From Bacteroidales bacterium (GTDB taxonomy: Bacteria > Bacteroidota > Bacteroidia > Bacteroidales > NBLH01): DNA of 8,414 nt. Of the stretch, positions 1 through 5,449 are shown in pieces. Below the pieces are notes generated by a model. The model was not told the origin of the DNA. It did no database searches and saw only the letters and a program-made list of their open reading frames with translations. The stretch spans positions 1-8,414 of the forward strand of contig JALSLF010000411.1 of the NCBI GenBank assembly GCA_026988445.1, written 5' to 3'. The position numbers were made by a program, and so were the translations under genes. Position 1 is the first letter of the stretch, and each line of letters starts with the position of its first letter.

Positions 1-437
1 AAGAATTAAATGAATTAATTTATGATTTATATGACTTAAATTATTTGGAACGACAAAGAGTTAAAGATTTTTTCTCTCCCAAAAGAAAAGTTTTATTAAA
101 AGATATGGAGAAATATAGCGAAACTTTGTCTTATACTTTGGAAATGTATTTTGAACAACAACCTAAAATTGAATATTCCATAGACAAATCATTTGGATTT
201 GATATTGTTGTTGTAGGTTTGTTTTTTAATAATAAAAAATCTTTGCCAACATCACAAAAAGTTTTAAAATATGAAATTGCTCAAATAATGCAACAGTCTA
301 ATAATAACTTATTTGCTATGAGAGAATTCTTATTTGGAGAAGATTGTATTTATATAATTAAGGATAAGCAATTAAAAAATTGGACAGAGACAAAAGCTTT
401 TGAAGATGGAAAGTTAATTTTAAAGAAACTTATTTAA
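1..437 (+). CDS. C-terminal fragment of a probable adenine-specific DNA methyltransferase / restriction-modification protein
   Basis: The reading frame is open from the left window edge (frame set by position 3) to the TAA at 435-437, so only about 144 C-terminal residues are visible. A TTG at 45 is an internal codon rather than a start, because upstream codons read ELNELIYDLYDLNYLERQR without a stop. The 'ELNELIYDLY.L...ER' segment resembles the helix that ends many N6-adenine methyltransferase (Eco57I/HsdM-like) and type IIG restriction-modification proteins. The end (IYIIKDKQLKNWTETKAFEDG) resembles the 'iyiiKP..lr.Wt...A..Da' tail I associate with the same group. No catalytic motif (NPPY, FxGxG) lies in the window, so the assignment rests on C-terminal resemblance and on the nuclease-like neighbour. 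The stop overlaps the next ATG (TAATG), implying translational coupling. The DNA is strongly AT-rich. A different large ATP- or SAM-dependent defence protein cannot be excluded. Confidence 0.5.
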   Translation, partial: ELNELIYDLYDLNYLERQRVKDFFSPKRKVLLKDMEKYSETLSYTLEMYFEQQPKIEYSIDKSFGFDIVVVGLFFNNKKSLPTSQKVLKYEIAQIMQQSNNNLFAMREFLFGEDCIYIIKDKQLKNWTETKAFEDGKLILKKLI

Positions 438-1144
438 TGAAGTCTTATATCAAGTTACCTCCGGTTAAACCAATGCCTGACAGTAAAATTAAAACAAGAA
501 AGTTTTCTGATGATGTATGGATTAATTATGTCATTCACATAATATTAAGATATTACAAAGAAGTTGACACAGATGAAATTAAATTAATTATCAAAACCGA
601 ATTAATCAAACCAAAAGCAAATATTGAAGACAAAATAAAAGAAAATATTTACACTTGGGTGCAAAAAGATAAACGTATTGGACTTTGGGAGTTTAAATTA
701 AATTTGGAACCTAAAACAGACAGTTTTAAAGGTTTTTATGATTTGAAATTTGAGCATAGTCAATGGAAAAAATATTTTGTATTTGAAGCAAAAAATTTAG
801 GAGAGATAAAATCTACAAAAAGTTCTACTTTAATAAATGAATATGTGTATGTAAATAAAAAGGGTAAAGGAAATGGCGGAATGTATAGATTTATTGAAAG
901 TAAATATGCTGTTAAAATGGATTTTGGAGGAATGATAGGGTTTGTAATTGGAAAGGTTGACGGAAATATTGTTCAAAATTTGACTAGCAAAATAAAATCG
1001 GTTTATAAAGAGAATAATGGAAAACTAATTGATAGTAAAATCATATTAAATTCAATAGAGAGTAATAAAAATACATTTACAACTATTCATTTAAGAAATG
1101 GAAAAAAGTTTATTCTCTATCATATATTGATGTATTTTAACTAA
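437..1144 (+). CDS. Candidate PD-(D/E)XK nuclease coupled to the upstream methyltransferase-like gene
   Basis: This is a 235-residue protein starting at the ATG that overlaps the previous stop by 1 nt, so the two genes are very probably co-translated. I do not recognise a named family. Residues 99-121 read as a beta hairpin with an Asp (FYD102) followed 15 residues later by FE117AK119. This gives D-x14-E-x-K, the catalytic arrangement of PD-(D/E)XK nucleases such as many type II restriction enzymes; E85 could be an additional acidic residue. Residues 146-172 (GGMYRFIESKY...GGMIGFVIGK) form a conserved-looking RF/Y-rich block that I associate with small uncharacterised proteins beside adenine methyltransferases. 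No signal peptide or membrane segment is seen. I infer that it is the endonuclease of a restriction-modification or related anti-phage pair. Base composition is far more AT-rich than in lutB (13 G+C of 60 at 541-600 against 25 of 60 at 2341-2400), consistent with transfer. Confidence 0.55.
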   Translation: MKSYIKLPPVKPMPDSKIKTRKFSDDVWINYVIHIILRYYKEVDTDEIKLIIKTELIKPKANIEDKIKENIYTWVQKDKRIGLWEFKLNLEPKTDSFKGFYDLKFEHSQWKKYFVFEAKNLGEIKSTKSSTLINEYVYVNKKGKGNGGMYRFIESKYAVKMDFGGMIGFVIGKVDGNIVQNLTSKIKSVYKENNGKLIDSKIILNSIESNKNTFTTIHLRNGKKFILYHILMYFN

Positions 1145-1154
1145 TATCTAATAC

Positions 1155-1297
1155 GCCAGTGCCTAACAACGGATATACCCAATGGCGAGTAAGTGCCTAT
1201 AAATAAAGTTTTTAGATAAAATGAAAGGTAAAAGATTTTTTTTAACTTTGTGTTGTTAATTTCGCCACTGGGCATATACTTGACCGTTATAGCTGGT
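1155..1297. repeat. ~140-nt imperfect stem-loop with asymmetric bulge, weakly attC-like
   Basis: The arm at 1173-1188 (ATATACCCAATGGCGA) pairs with 1262-1277 with 14 of 16 positions complementary. After a 6-nt one-sided bulge (1278-1283), ACGG-type bases 1168-1172 pair with 1284-1288, and the outer CCAG at 1156-1159 pairs with CTGG at 1293-1296. The loop of about 73 nt is AT-rich. The bulged long hairpin and a left-hand GCCTAAC at 1161-1167 (fits RYYYAAC) recall integron attC sites. The right side (GTTATAG) does not fit the GTTRRRY core, so an attC assignment is weak. It starts 11 nt after the nuclease-like gene ends and might also act as a 3' RNA structure. Confidence 0.5.
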
Positions 1298-1394
1298 TTT
1301 CAATAAATAATTGATTATATGGGCTCTGGTTTAAAAAAGCGGATACAGATTTGCAATAAATTTAGTAAAATAAAGTAAATATTGTAATTGGTCG

Positions 1395-1412
1395 TTAGTT
1401 ACCGGTAACTAA
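1395..1412. repeat. Perfect 18-bp palindrome
   Basis: TTAGTTACCGGTAACTAA is identical to its reverse complement over all 18 bases, with an ACCGGT core; the symmetry ends at the next flanking pair (G1394/T1413). It lies about 340 bp upstream of lutB in non-coding DNA. It could be a dimeric-regulator site, or a hairpin or repeat remnant. No loop is present, so it is a poor RNA hairpin. Confidence 0.7.
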
Positions 1413-1425
1413 TCAGATAAAACAT

Positions 1426-1470
1426 TTGCCGTAGGCAACTTAGTGTCCTTTGTGCTCTTTGTGGTTAAAA
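1426..1470. repeat. Short hairpin plus CTTTGTG-type intergenic repeat
   Basis: TTGCC-GTA-GGCAA (1426-1438) forms a 5-bp stem with a 3-nt loop. It is followed directly by a sequence containing CCTTTGTGCTCTTTGTGG, which has two CTTTGTG units 11 nt apart. Phrases of this kind recur in intergenic DNA of Bacteroidota genomes, from memory and not verified here. It is probably one member of a dispersed repeat family. Confidence 0.45.
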
Positions 1471-1691
1471 TAAAAACGACGTAGATGTTTAAAACTTGTC
1501 CGACTACCGATGTAAACCTGTTGAATATTTTTCCTGTAAAATAGTGGTAGAACCATGAATTTAGGTTTAAATCAGTTATTTTGAACCGGAGTCTTATACT
1601 ATTAATAATTACTATTGATGTTTAATTCTGCTATATTAAACCAAAGCCATTATATTTCTTATAAATTTAATTTTCTCTTTTGCAATACTAA

Positions 1692-1724
1692 TTTCTCTCC
1701 ACAAATTTATTTTTACTATCTTTA
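1692..1724 (+). promoter_or_regulatory. Weak candidate Bacteroidota-type promoter for lutB
   Basis: TTTC at 1692-1695 and TATCTTTA at 1717-1724 are separated by 21 bp. Each element differs by one base from the Bacteroidota consensus (TTTG, TAnnTTTG). Transcription would begin near 1731 and leave a leader of about 20 nt before the ATG at 1754. Such near matches are common in AT-rich DNA, so this is only a suggestion. Confidence 0.25.
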
Positions 1725-1753
1725 AGCTGAATTTAGCTAAAATTTTAAAAAAA

Positions 1754-3133
1754 ATGAATACAGCCTATAAAAAGTTCATTAAACGTTCCGAAGAAATTTC
1801 TTTTGATTTGCGTCATCGAAAAACTATACAATTTAATATGGGTAAATACGATGCAGCCGTAGAACGTGGAATGAAACGATATAAAGATATTGAAAAAGCA
1901 AAAGCACATATTGCTGCAAAAAAACGCAAAGCACTTCAAAATCTCGATGAAACGCTTTTAACTTTTGAGAAAAATGCTCTTAAAAACGGTATTCATGTTC
2001 ATTGGGCTGTGGATACTAAAGAAGCCTTGGCACAAGTAAACGATATTATTGAGCAAAAAAATGCAAAAAAAATTGTTAAAATGAAGTCGATGACTACCGA
2101 GGAATTGGAGTTTAACGAATTTTTTGAGCATAAAAATATTGAAGTTGTTGAAACGGATTTAGGTGAATTTATTGTCCAAGTTGCGGGTGAAAAGCCTTAT
2201 CATATTGTTACCCCCGCAATGCATAAATCAAAGAAAGATGTAAATGAGCTTTTTCATCGTTTATACGGTATGGATAAAAACAGTACTGCCGAAGAAATGA
2301 CCGAGTTTGTACGCCAATTGCTACGCAAAAAATTTTCAGAAGCAGATATTGGCATTACCGGTGCTAATTTTATTGTTGCTGATATCGGAGGAATTGCCAC
2401 TACCGAAAATGAAGGTAACGGTATTATGTCGGCAAGTTTTTCGAAAACACATATTGTAATAGCCGGCATTGAAAAAGTTATTCCTTCGATGCAAGATTTA
2501 GGAACATTTTGGCCTACCCTTTCGGTGCATGGTACAGGACAAGCCATTACGGTTTACAATACCATATATACCGGTGCACGTAAAAATAATGAAGATTTTG
2601 GACCCGAAGAAATGCATGTAATCCTTTTGGATAATAAAAGAACAGAGCTTTTACAAGAACCCTTTCAAAGCGATTCCTTGGCTTGTATTCGTTGTGGAGC
2701 TTGTTTGAATGCATGCCCTATTTATCGTAATATTGGCGGTTATACTTATGAATCAACTTATAGCGGACCTATTGGTTCGGTTTTAGCGCCTTTTTACCAA
2801 GGTTTTGATTTATCAGGACATTTAAGTTATGCGTGTACTATCTGTGGGAAATGTACCGAAGTATGTCCCGAAAAAATTGATTTACATATGCTTTTGTTGC
2901 ATAACCGCCAAAAAGATGTGGAAGAACTTAATAATAAAGGCTTTTTTGCTTTCATTATGGTGATATATCAATATTTTAGTCTTCATGCCTCTTTATTTGG
3001 TATCGGTATGGCTAATATTAAAAACTTTTTTGCCAAAACATTTGCAAAAAACGGCTTTGGTAAAAAACGCAGTTTACCTGAATTTAAAGAACCTTTCAGA
3101 AATCAGTTTAAGAATAGAAAGGATACGGCTTAG
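1754..3133 (+). CDS. lutB: LutB/LldF-type lactate utilisation iron-sulfur protein
   Basis: LutB is the iron-sulfur subunit of the LutABC system, which oxidises L-lactate to pyruvate in the cytoplasm and passes electrons onward. At 459 residues the protein is essentially full length (family about 470-480). Residues ~65-290 form the LUD (DUF162) domain, including GITGANFIVADIGGIAT and NEGNG near residues 200-225. Two ferredoxin-like clusters follow: C311-x2-C314-x2-C317-x3-C321-P and C361-x2-C364-x2-C367-x3-C371-P, each able to hold a [4Fe-4S]. The C-terminal tail (residues ~385-450, ending in LPEFKEPFRNQF) matches the usual LutB extension. The ATG at 1754 follows an A-rich leader without Shine-Dalgarno, normal for this phylum. 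Neither lutA nor lutC is in the window: upstream is non-coding repeat DNA and downstream is a convergent helicase 43 bp away. Partners must lie elsewhere or be absent. The family call is secure; the actual substrate is inferred. Confidence 0.9.
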   Translation: MNTAYKKFIKRSEEISFDLRHRKTIQFNMGKYDAAVERGMKRYKDIEKAKAHIAAKKRKALQNLDETLLTFEKNALKNGIHVHWAVDTKEALAQVNDIIEQKNAKKIVKMKSMTTEELEFNEFFEHKNIEVVETDLGEFIVQVAGEKPYHIVTPAMHKSKKDVNELFHRLYGMDKNSTAEEMTEFVRQLLRKKFSEADIGITGANFIVADIGGIATTENEGNGIMSASFSKTHIVIAGIEKVIPSMQDLGTFWPTLSVHGTGQAITVYNTIYTGARKNNEDFGPEEMHVILLDNKRTELLQEPFQSDSLACIRCGACLNACPIYRNIGGYTYESTYSGPIGSVLAPFYQGFDLSGHLSYACTICGKCTEVCPEKIDLHMLLLHNRQKDVEELNNKGFFAFIMVIYQYFSLHASLFGIGMANIKNFFAKTFAKNGFGKKRSLPEFKEPFRNQFKNRKDTA

Positions 3134-3176
3134 TGTATCTTGCTTTTGTTGGTTGGAGATAATCGCTCAATATAGC

Positions 3177-4499
3177 TTAAACTCTCCGTCTTCCTTTTGC
3201 CGATTTACCTTTTTTGTGTTTCCGTTTAAAAGCGGGTGAACCTGAATTTTCTTTACGATTGGTTTTTTTACGTTCATGAAAAGCTCCTTGCGAATGTTTA
3301 ATATCCGGAGCACTTAGATAATTTTTATCGAATAAATTCGGGCGTTCATCATCGGTATAAATATTTGATATTTCCAGTTTTTCAGGTAAAGGCAAGAGCG
3401 GAATCGATTTTTTCATTATTTTTTCAATTTCCATTTGATAAATTTGTTCCGCCTCATTAATAAAACTAATGGCGATACCTGTTTTATCGGCACGCCCTGT
3501 CCGGCCAATACGGTGCAGGTAGTCGCCGGGCACTTCCGGCATATCAAAGTTGATAACATGCGTAACATCTTGAATATCTAAACCTCTTGCCATTATATCG
3601 GTAGAAATTAATACCCTGAATACTCCTTCTTCAAATTTTTTCATGGTATTAATCCGGTAGTTTTGCGATTTATTGGAGTGTACTACGCCAAATTCATCCG
3701 GAAATTTTTTACTGATTTGTTCAAAAAGCCGATCGGCTAGTTTTTTACTCGATACAAATACCAATACTTTACTTAAACTTTCATCACTTTTAAGCAAATA
3801 TTCCAGCAGATTTACTTTTGTGTAATAGTTAGGTACATGATAAGCTTGTTGTATAATTTTTTCAAGAGGTGTTCCGTGTGCGGCTATTTCAATAATTTGA
3901 GGATTAAAAAAGAAATCATTAACAATTTTTTCTACTTCATCGGATAAAGTTGCCGAAAACATTAAATTTTGTCTTTTTGCGGGCAAAATTTCCATAATAT
4001 TTACCAATTGCGGACGAAATCCTGCATTGAGCATCTCATCTACCTCATCAATAACCAATTTTTGTATTGATTTTAGTCGTAAAATTCCGGTCATTGCCAA
4101 ATCATAGAGTCTGCCGGGCGTAGCTATTAAAACATCTAATCCTTCATGAATAATTTGTTTTTGCGGATTAATGTTGGTACCTCCGTAAACTCCTACAATG
4201 CGTACATTCATATATTTGGCAAGTGCTTTTGTTTCTTTAAGTACTTGAAGTACCAATTCACGTGTGGGTACGATAATTAATATACGCGGGTTGCGTTGTT
4301 CCGAATATTTTAACTGTTTAAGCAAGGGTAGGAGGTAGGCTATGGTTTTTCCCGTACCGGTTTGCGCAATACCTACCACATCTTTTCCCGAAAGAATAAT
4401 TTTAAATGCTTTTTCCTGTATGGGAGTAGGAAACAGATAGCCTAAATCATTTAAAGCATTTTTTAGGGGATTATTAATATTTAATTCTTCAAAAGTCAT
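3177..4499 (-). CDS. DEAD-box ATP-dependent RNA helicase (DEVD variant)
   Basis: This 440-residue cytoplasmic RNA helicase would unwind short RNA duplexes using ATP; relatives act in ribosome assembly, RNA decay and cold adaptation. All core motifs are seen: Q motif FPTPIQ (23-28), I AQTGTGKT (45-52), Ia PTREL (78-82), GG (106-107), Ib TPGR (127-130), II DEVD (151-154), III SAT (182-184), V STDIMARGLD (299-308) and VI HRIGRTGR (329-336). Motif II has Val in place of Ala. I recall this DEVDEM form from a clade of Bacteroidota helicases, so activity is probably intact. After residue ~400 a lysine/arginine-rich tail ends in KGRRRV, typical of RNA-binding extensions. The gene is monocistronic in view: it converges with lutB and diverges from the HTH-Fic operon. 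A strong promoter match lies just upstream, giving a leader of roughly 15-20 nt without Shine-Dalgarno. The precise paralogue (CsdA/CshA-like versus RhlE-like) is not resolved. Confidence 0.93.
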   Translation of the reverse strand: MTFEELNINNPLKNALNDLGYLFPTPIQEKAFKIILSGKDVVGIAQTGTGKTIAYLLPLLKQLKYSEQRNPRILIIVPTRELVLQVLKETKALAKYMNVRIVGVYGGTNINPQKQIIHEGLDVLIATPGRLYDLAMTGILRLKSIQKLVIDEVDEMLNAGFRPQLVNIMEILPAKRQNLMFSATLSDEVEKIVNDFFFNPQIIEIAAHGTPLEKIIQQAYHVPNYYTKVNLLEYLLKSDESLSKVLVFVSSKKLADRLFEQISKKFPDEFGVVHSNKSQNYRINTMKKFEEGVFRVLISTDIMARGLDIQDVTHVINFDMPEVPGDYLHRIGRTGRADKTGIAISFINEAEQIYQMEIEKIMKKSIPLLPLPEKLEISNIYTDDERPNLFDKNYLSAPDIKHSQGAFHERKKTNRKENSGSPAFKRKHKKGKSAKGRRRV

Positions 4500-4522
4500 T
4501 AAAGTGCTTTTTTTATTTGCTG

Positions 4523-4553
4523 CAAAATTACATTAAAAAGCGCTAAGTAACAA
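4523..4553 (-). promoter_or_regulatory. Bacteroidota-type promoter of the DEAD-box helicase gene
   Basis: On the minus strand, TTG (complement of 4551-4553) is followed after exactly 20 bp by TAATTTTG (complement of 4523-4530). This is a full match to the TTG / TAnnTTTG vegetative promoter of Bacteroidota. Transcription would begin near 4516, placing the helicase ATG (4499) after a leader of under 20 nt. Confidence 0.65.
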
Positions 4554-4583
4554 TTATGATAAATTTTGCCGGTTTATTGCTGC

Positions 4584-4616
4584 AGTGAGCTGATGACTTC
4601 AAGTCATCTGCTCACT
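4584..4616. repeat. Long near-perfect palindromic hairpin between divergent genes (REP-like)
   Basis: GTGAGC (4585-4590) pairs with GCTCAC (4610-4615), and GATGACTT (4592-4599) pairs with AAGTCATC (4601-4608). There is one T/T mismatch (4591/4609), a central C at 4600, and an added A-T closing pair at 4584/4616. It lies upstream of both flanking genes, which diverge, so it is not a terminator for either. Its relative GC-richness and isolated position in AT-rich DNA suggest a REP-like or transposon-derived palindrome, or a regulator site. Confidence 0.6.
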
Positions 4617-4863
4617 TTCAAACATCCAAAAAATCAATTTTTAAATAAAACTTATCTAAAAATACAACATATTTTATATTGCTTAAATTACCATTTACAA
4701 AAATAAATCAAAAAAAAATTTGGAACATATCTATAAAATTTTGTTATAAAAAAATATTTTAAAAACATGTTATTTTTTTGTTAAAAAAATTTTTTTTTCA
4801 AAAAAAGTTTGTACATTTGAATAGAAATTTCAAAATAAAAGTTTTAAGTTTTTCTTTTAAAGA
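4617..4863. other. Very AT-rich intergenic DNA with A/T tracts
   Basis: This part of the helicase/HTH divergent spacer has no credible gene. It contains T7-GTT-A7 at 4773-4789 followed immediately by a run of nine T (4790-4798), a stiff A/T-tract block likely to be curved. No promoter matching TAnnTTTG with an upstream TTG at suitable spacing was found here. A 64-codon TTG-initiated frame through it is low-complexity and overlaps the repeat array. Confidence 0.5.
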
Positions 4864-4984
4864 GTATCTGTTTTTAGGCTTTATCCTTAAAATTGATTCT
4901 TTTTTTCAGGTTTTAACCTTAAAAATATTTGTGTTTTTCAGGTTATTACCTTATTTTTGTATTCGTATTTAAGGATATAGCTTT
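4864..4984 (+). repeat. Four-unit 32-bp phased dyad array upstream of the HTH-Fic operon (putative operators)
   Basis: A 13-mer dyad recurs at exact 32-bp steps: AGGCTTTATCCTT at 4876, AGGTTTTAACCTT at 4908, AGGTTATTACCTT at 4940 and AGGATATAGCTTT at 4972. The middle two are the most symmetric (AGGTT-n2-AACCT and AGGT-n4-ACCT); the outer two are degenerate. Copies 2 and 3 also share the T-rich flank ending in TTTTTC, and match at 22 of 32 positions over the whole unit. Thirty-two bp is close to three helical turns, so the sites face the same side of the helix. Copy 3 lies within the promoter spacer and copy 4 abuts the start codon. The likely reader is the HTH protein encoded immediately downstream, by autoregulation; this is inference. 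Confidence 0.65.
4928..4959 (+). promoter_or_regulatory. Bacteroidota-type promoter of the HTH-Fic operon
   Basis: TTTG at 4928-4931 and TATTTTTG at 4952-4959 are separated by 20 bp and match the TTTG / TAnnTTTG consensus at every specified base. Transcription would begin near 4966, about 20 nt before the ATG at 4985. The third dyad (4940-4952) fills the spacer and touches the -7 element, so a protein bound there would occlude RNA polymerase. Confidence 0.7.
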
Positions 4985-5449
4985 ATGAAAGACTTAAAAT
5001 TAAAGTTGTTGATTGAACAACTTGACCGTAAATTTCAAACACTTTCAGCCATCAACGGCTTGCATATACCGGCAGAGGGTTGGATATATTCCGTACGAAC
5101 AGCACTTAGAATGACCTTAAAACAGCTTGGTGCAAAATTAAATATAACCGCTCAAAGTGTTAAAGAAATTGAGCAACGTGAAAAAAGCGGTTCAATTACT
5201 TTAAACAGCCTCAAAGAAGTAGGTAATGCACTTGATTTGCAATTTGTTTACGGATTTATTCCTAAAGAAAAATCACTTAATGCAATGATTGATAAACGTG
5301 CTCGCGAAATTGCCGAAAAAATTGTTTTGCGCACATCTACCACCATGAGTTTAGAAGATCAACAAAACACCAACGAACGAATTAAAAAAGCCATTGATGA
5401 CTTAGCAAAAGAAATTAAAAGTGAAATGCCACGATATTTATGGGATTAG
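4985..5449 (+). CDS. HTH regulator, mobile mystery protein A family (Fic partner)
   Basis: This 154-residue protein matches my recollection of the 'mobile mystery protein A' family (TIGR02612), the partner of a Fic protein on mobile elements. Residues 30-48 (AEGWIYSVRTALRMTLKQL) fit that family's 'P..GWI..iR.aLgM...qL' signature. Residues ~43-65 form a Cro/C1-type helix-turn-helix (LKQLGAKLNITAQSVKEIE), and 70-92 (SITLNSLKEVGNALDLQFVYGFIP) is the following conserved block. The charged helical C-terminus (~98-150) may contact the Fic protein. A (S/T)xxxE stretch, T120-MSL-E124, is followed by D rather than the G/N of the canonical Fic-inhibitory motif. I infer two roles: repressor of its own operon through the upstream 32-bp repeats, and possible antitoxin. 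Its stop overlaps the Fic start by 10 nt, so the two are co-translated. The ATG at 4985 lacks a Shine-Dalgarno and sits directly after the fourth repeat. Confidence 0.8.
   Translation: MKDLKLKLLIEQLDRKFQTLSAINGLHIPAEGWIYSVRTALRMTLKQLGAKLNITAQSVKEIEQREKSGSITLNSLKEVGNALDLQFVYGFIPKEKSLNAMIDKRAREIAEKIVLRTSTTMSLEDQQNTNERIKKAIDDLAKEIKSEMPRYLWD

Larger units (their letters stand above)
1145..1753. other. Non-coding repeat-rich junction between the restriction-like pair and lutB
   Basis: The 609 bp contain no convincing coding frame on either strand. They hold, in order, a large imperfect stem-loop (1155-1297), a perfect 18-bp palindrome (1395-1412), a short hairpin and CTTTGTG-type repeat (1426-1470), and an AT-rich leader with a weak promoter candidate before lutB. 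This layout suggests a boundary between acquired DNA on the left and core genes on the right. That reading is inference, since no integrase or target-site duplication is visible. Confidence 0.6.

Noticed and set aside
1745..1939. 64-residue minus-strand open frame rich in F and C opposite the lutB start
   Set aside because: It is antisense to the lutB N-terminus; the Cys/Phe richness merely mirrors Lys/Ala codons of the real gene.
2254..2547. 97-residue minus-strand open frame inside lutB
   Set aside because: It lies wholly within lutB opposite the conserved LUD domain and resembles no protein I know.
3134..3176. Terminator between convergent lutB and the helicase gene
   Set aside because: No stem of useful length followed by a T-run is visible on either strand in the 43 bp.
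2985..3239. 84-residue plus-strand open frame crossing the lutB end and the helicase end
   Set aside because: It overlaps two strongly supported genes in other frames, and its composition does not look like a protein.
3577..4499. DEVD instead of DEAD in the helicase as a sign of inactivation
   Set aside because: The catalytic Asp-Glu and final Asp are present, all other motifs are intact, and this variant is familiar in Bacteroidota helicases.
4778..4972. 64-residue plus-strand open frame upstream of the HTH gene
   Set aside because: It starts at TTG, is composed almost entirely of F/K/L/I codons expected from A/T tracts, and spans the operator-like repeats and the promoter.
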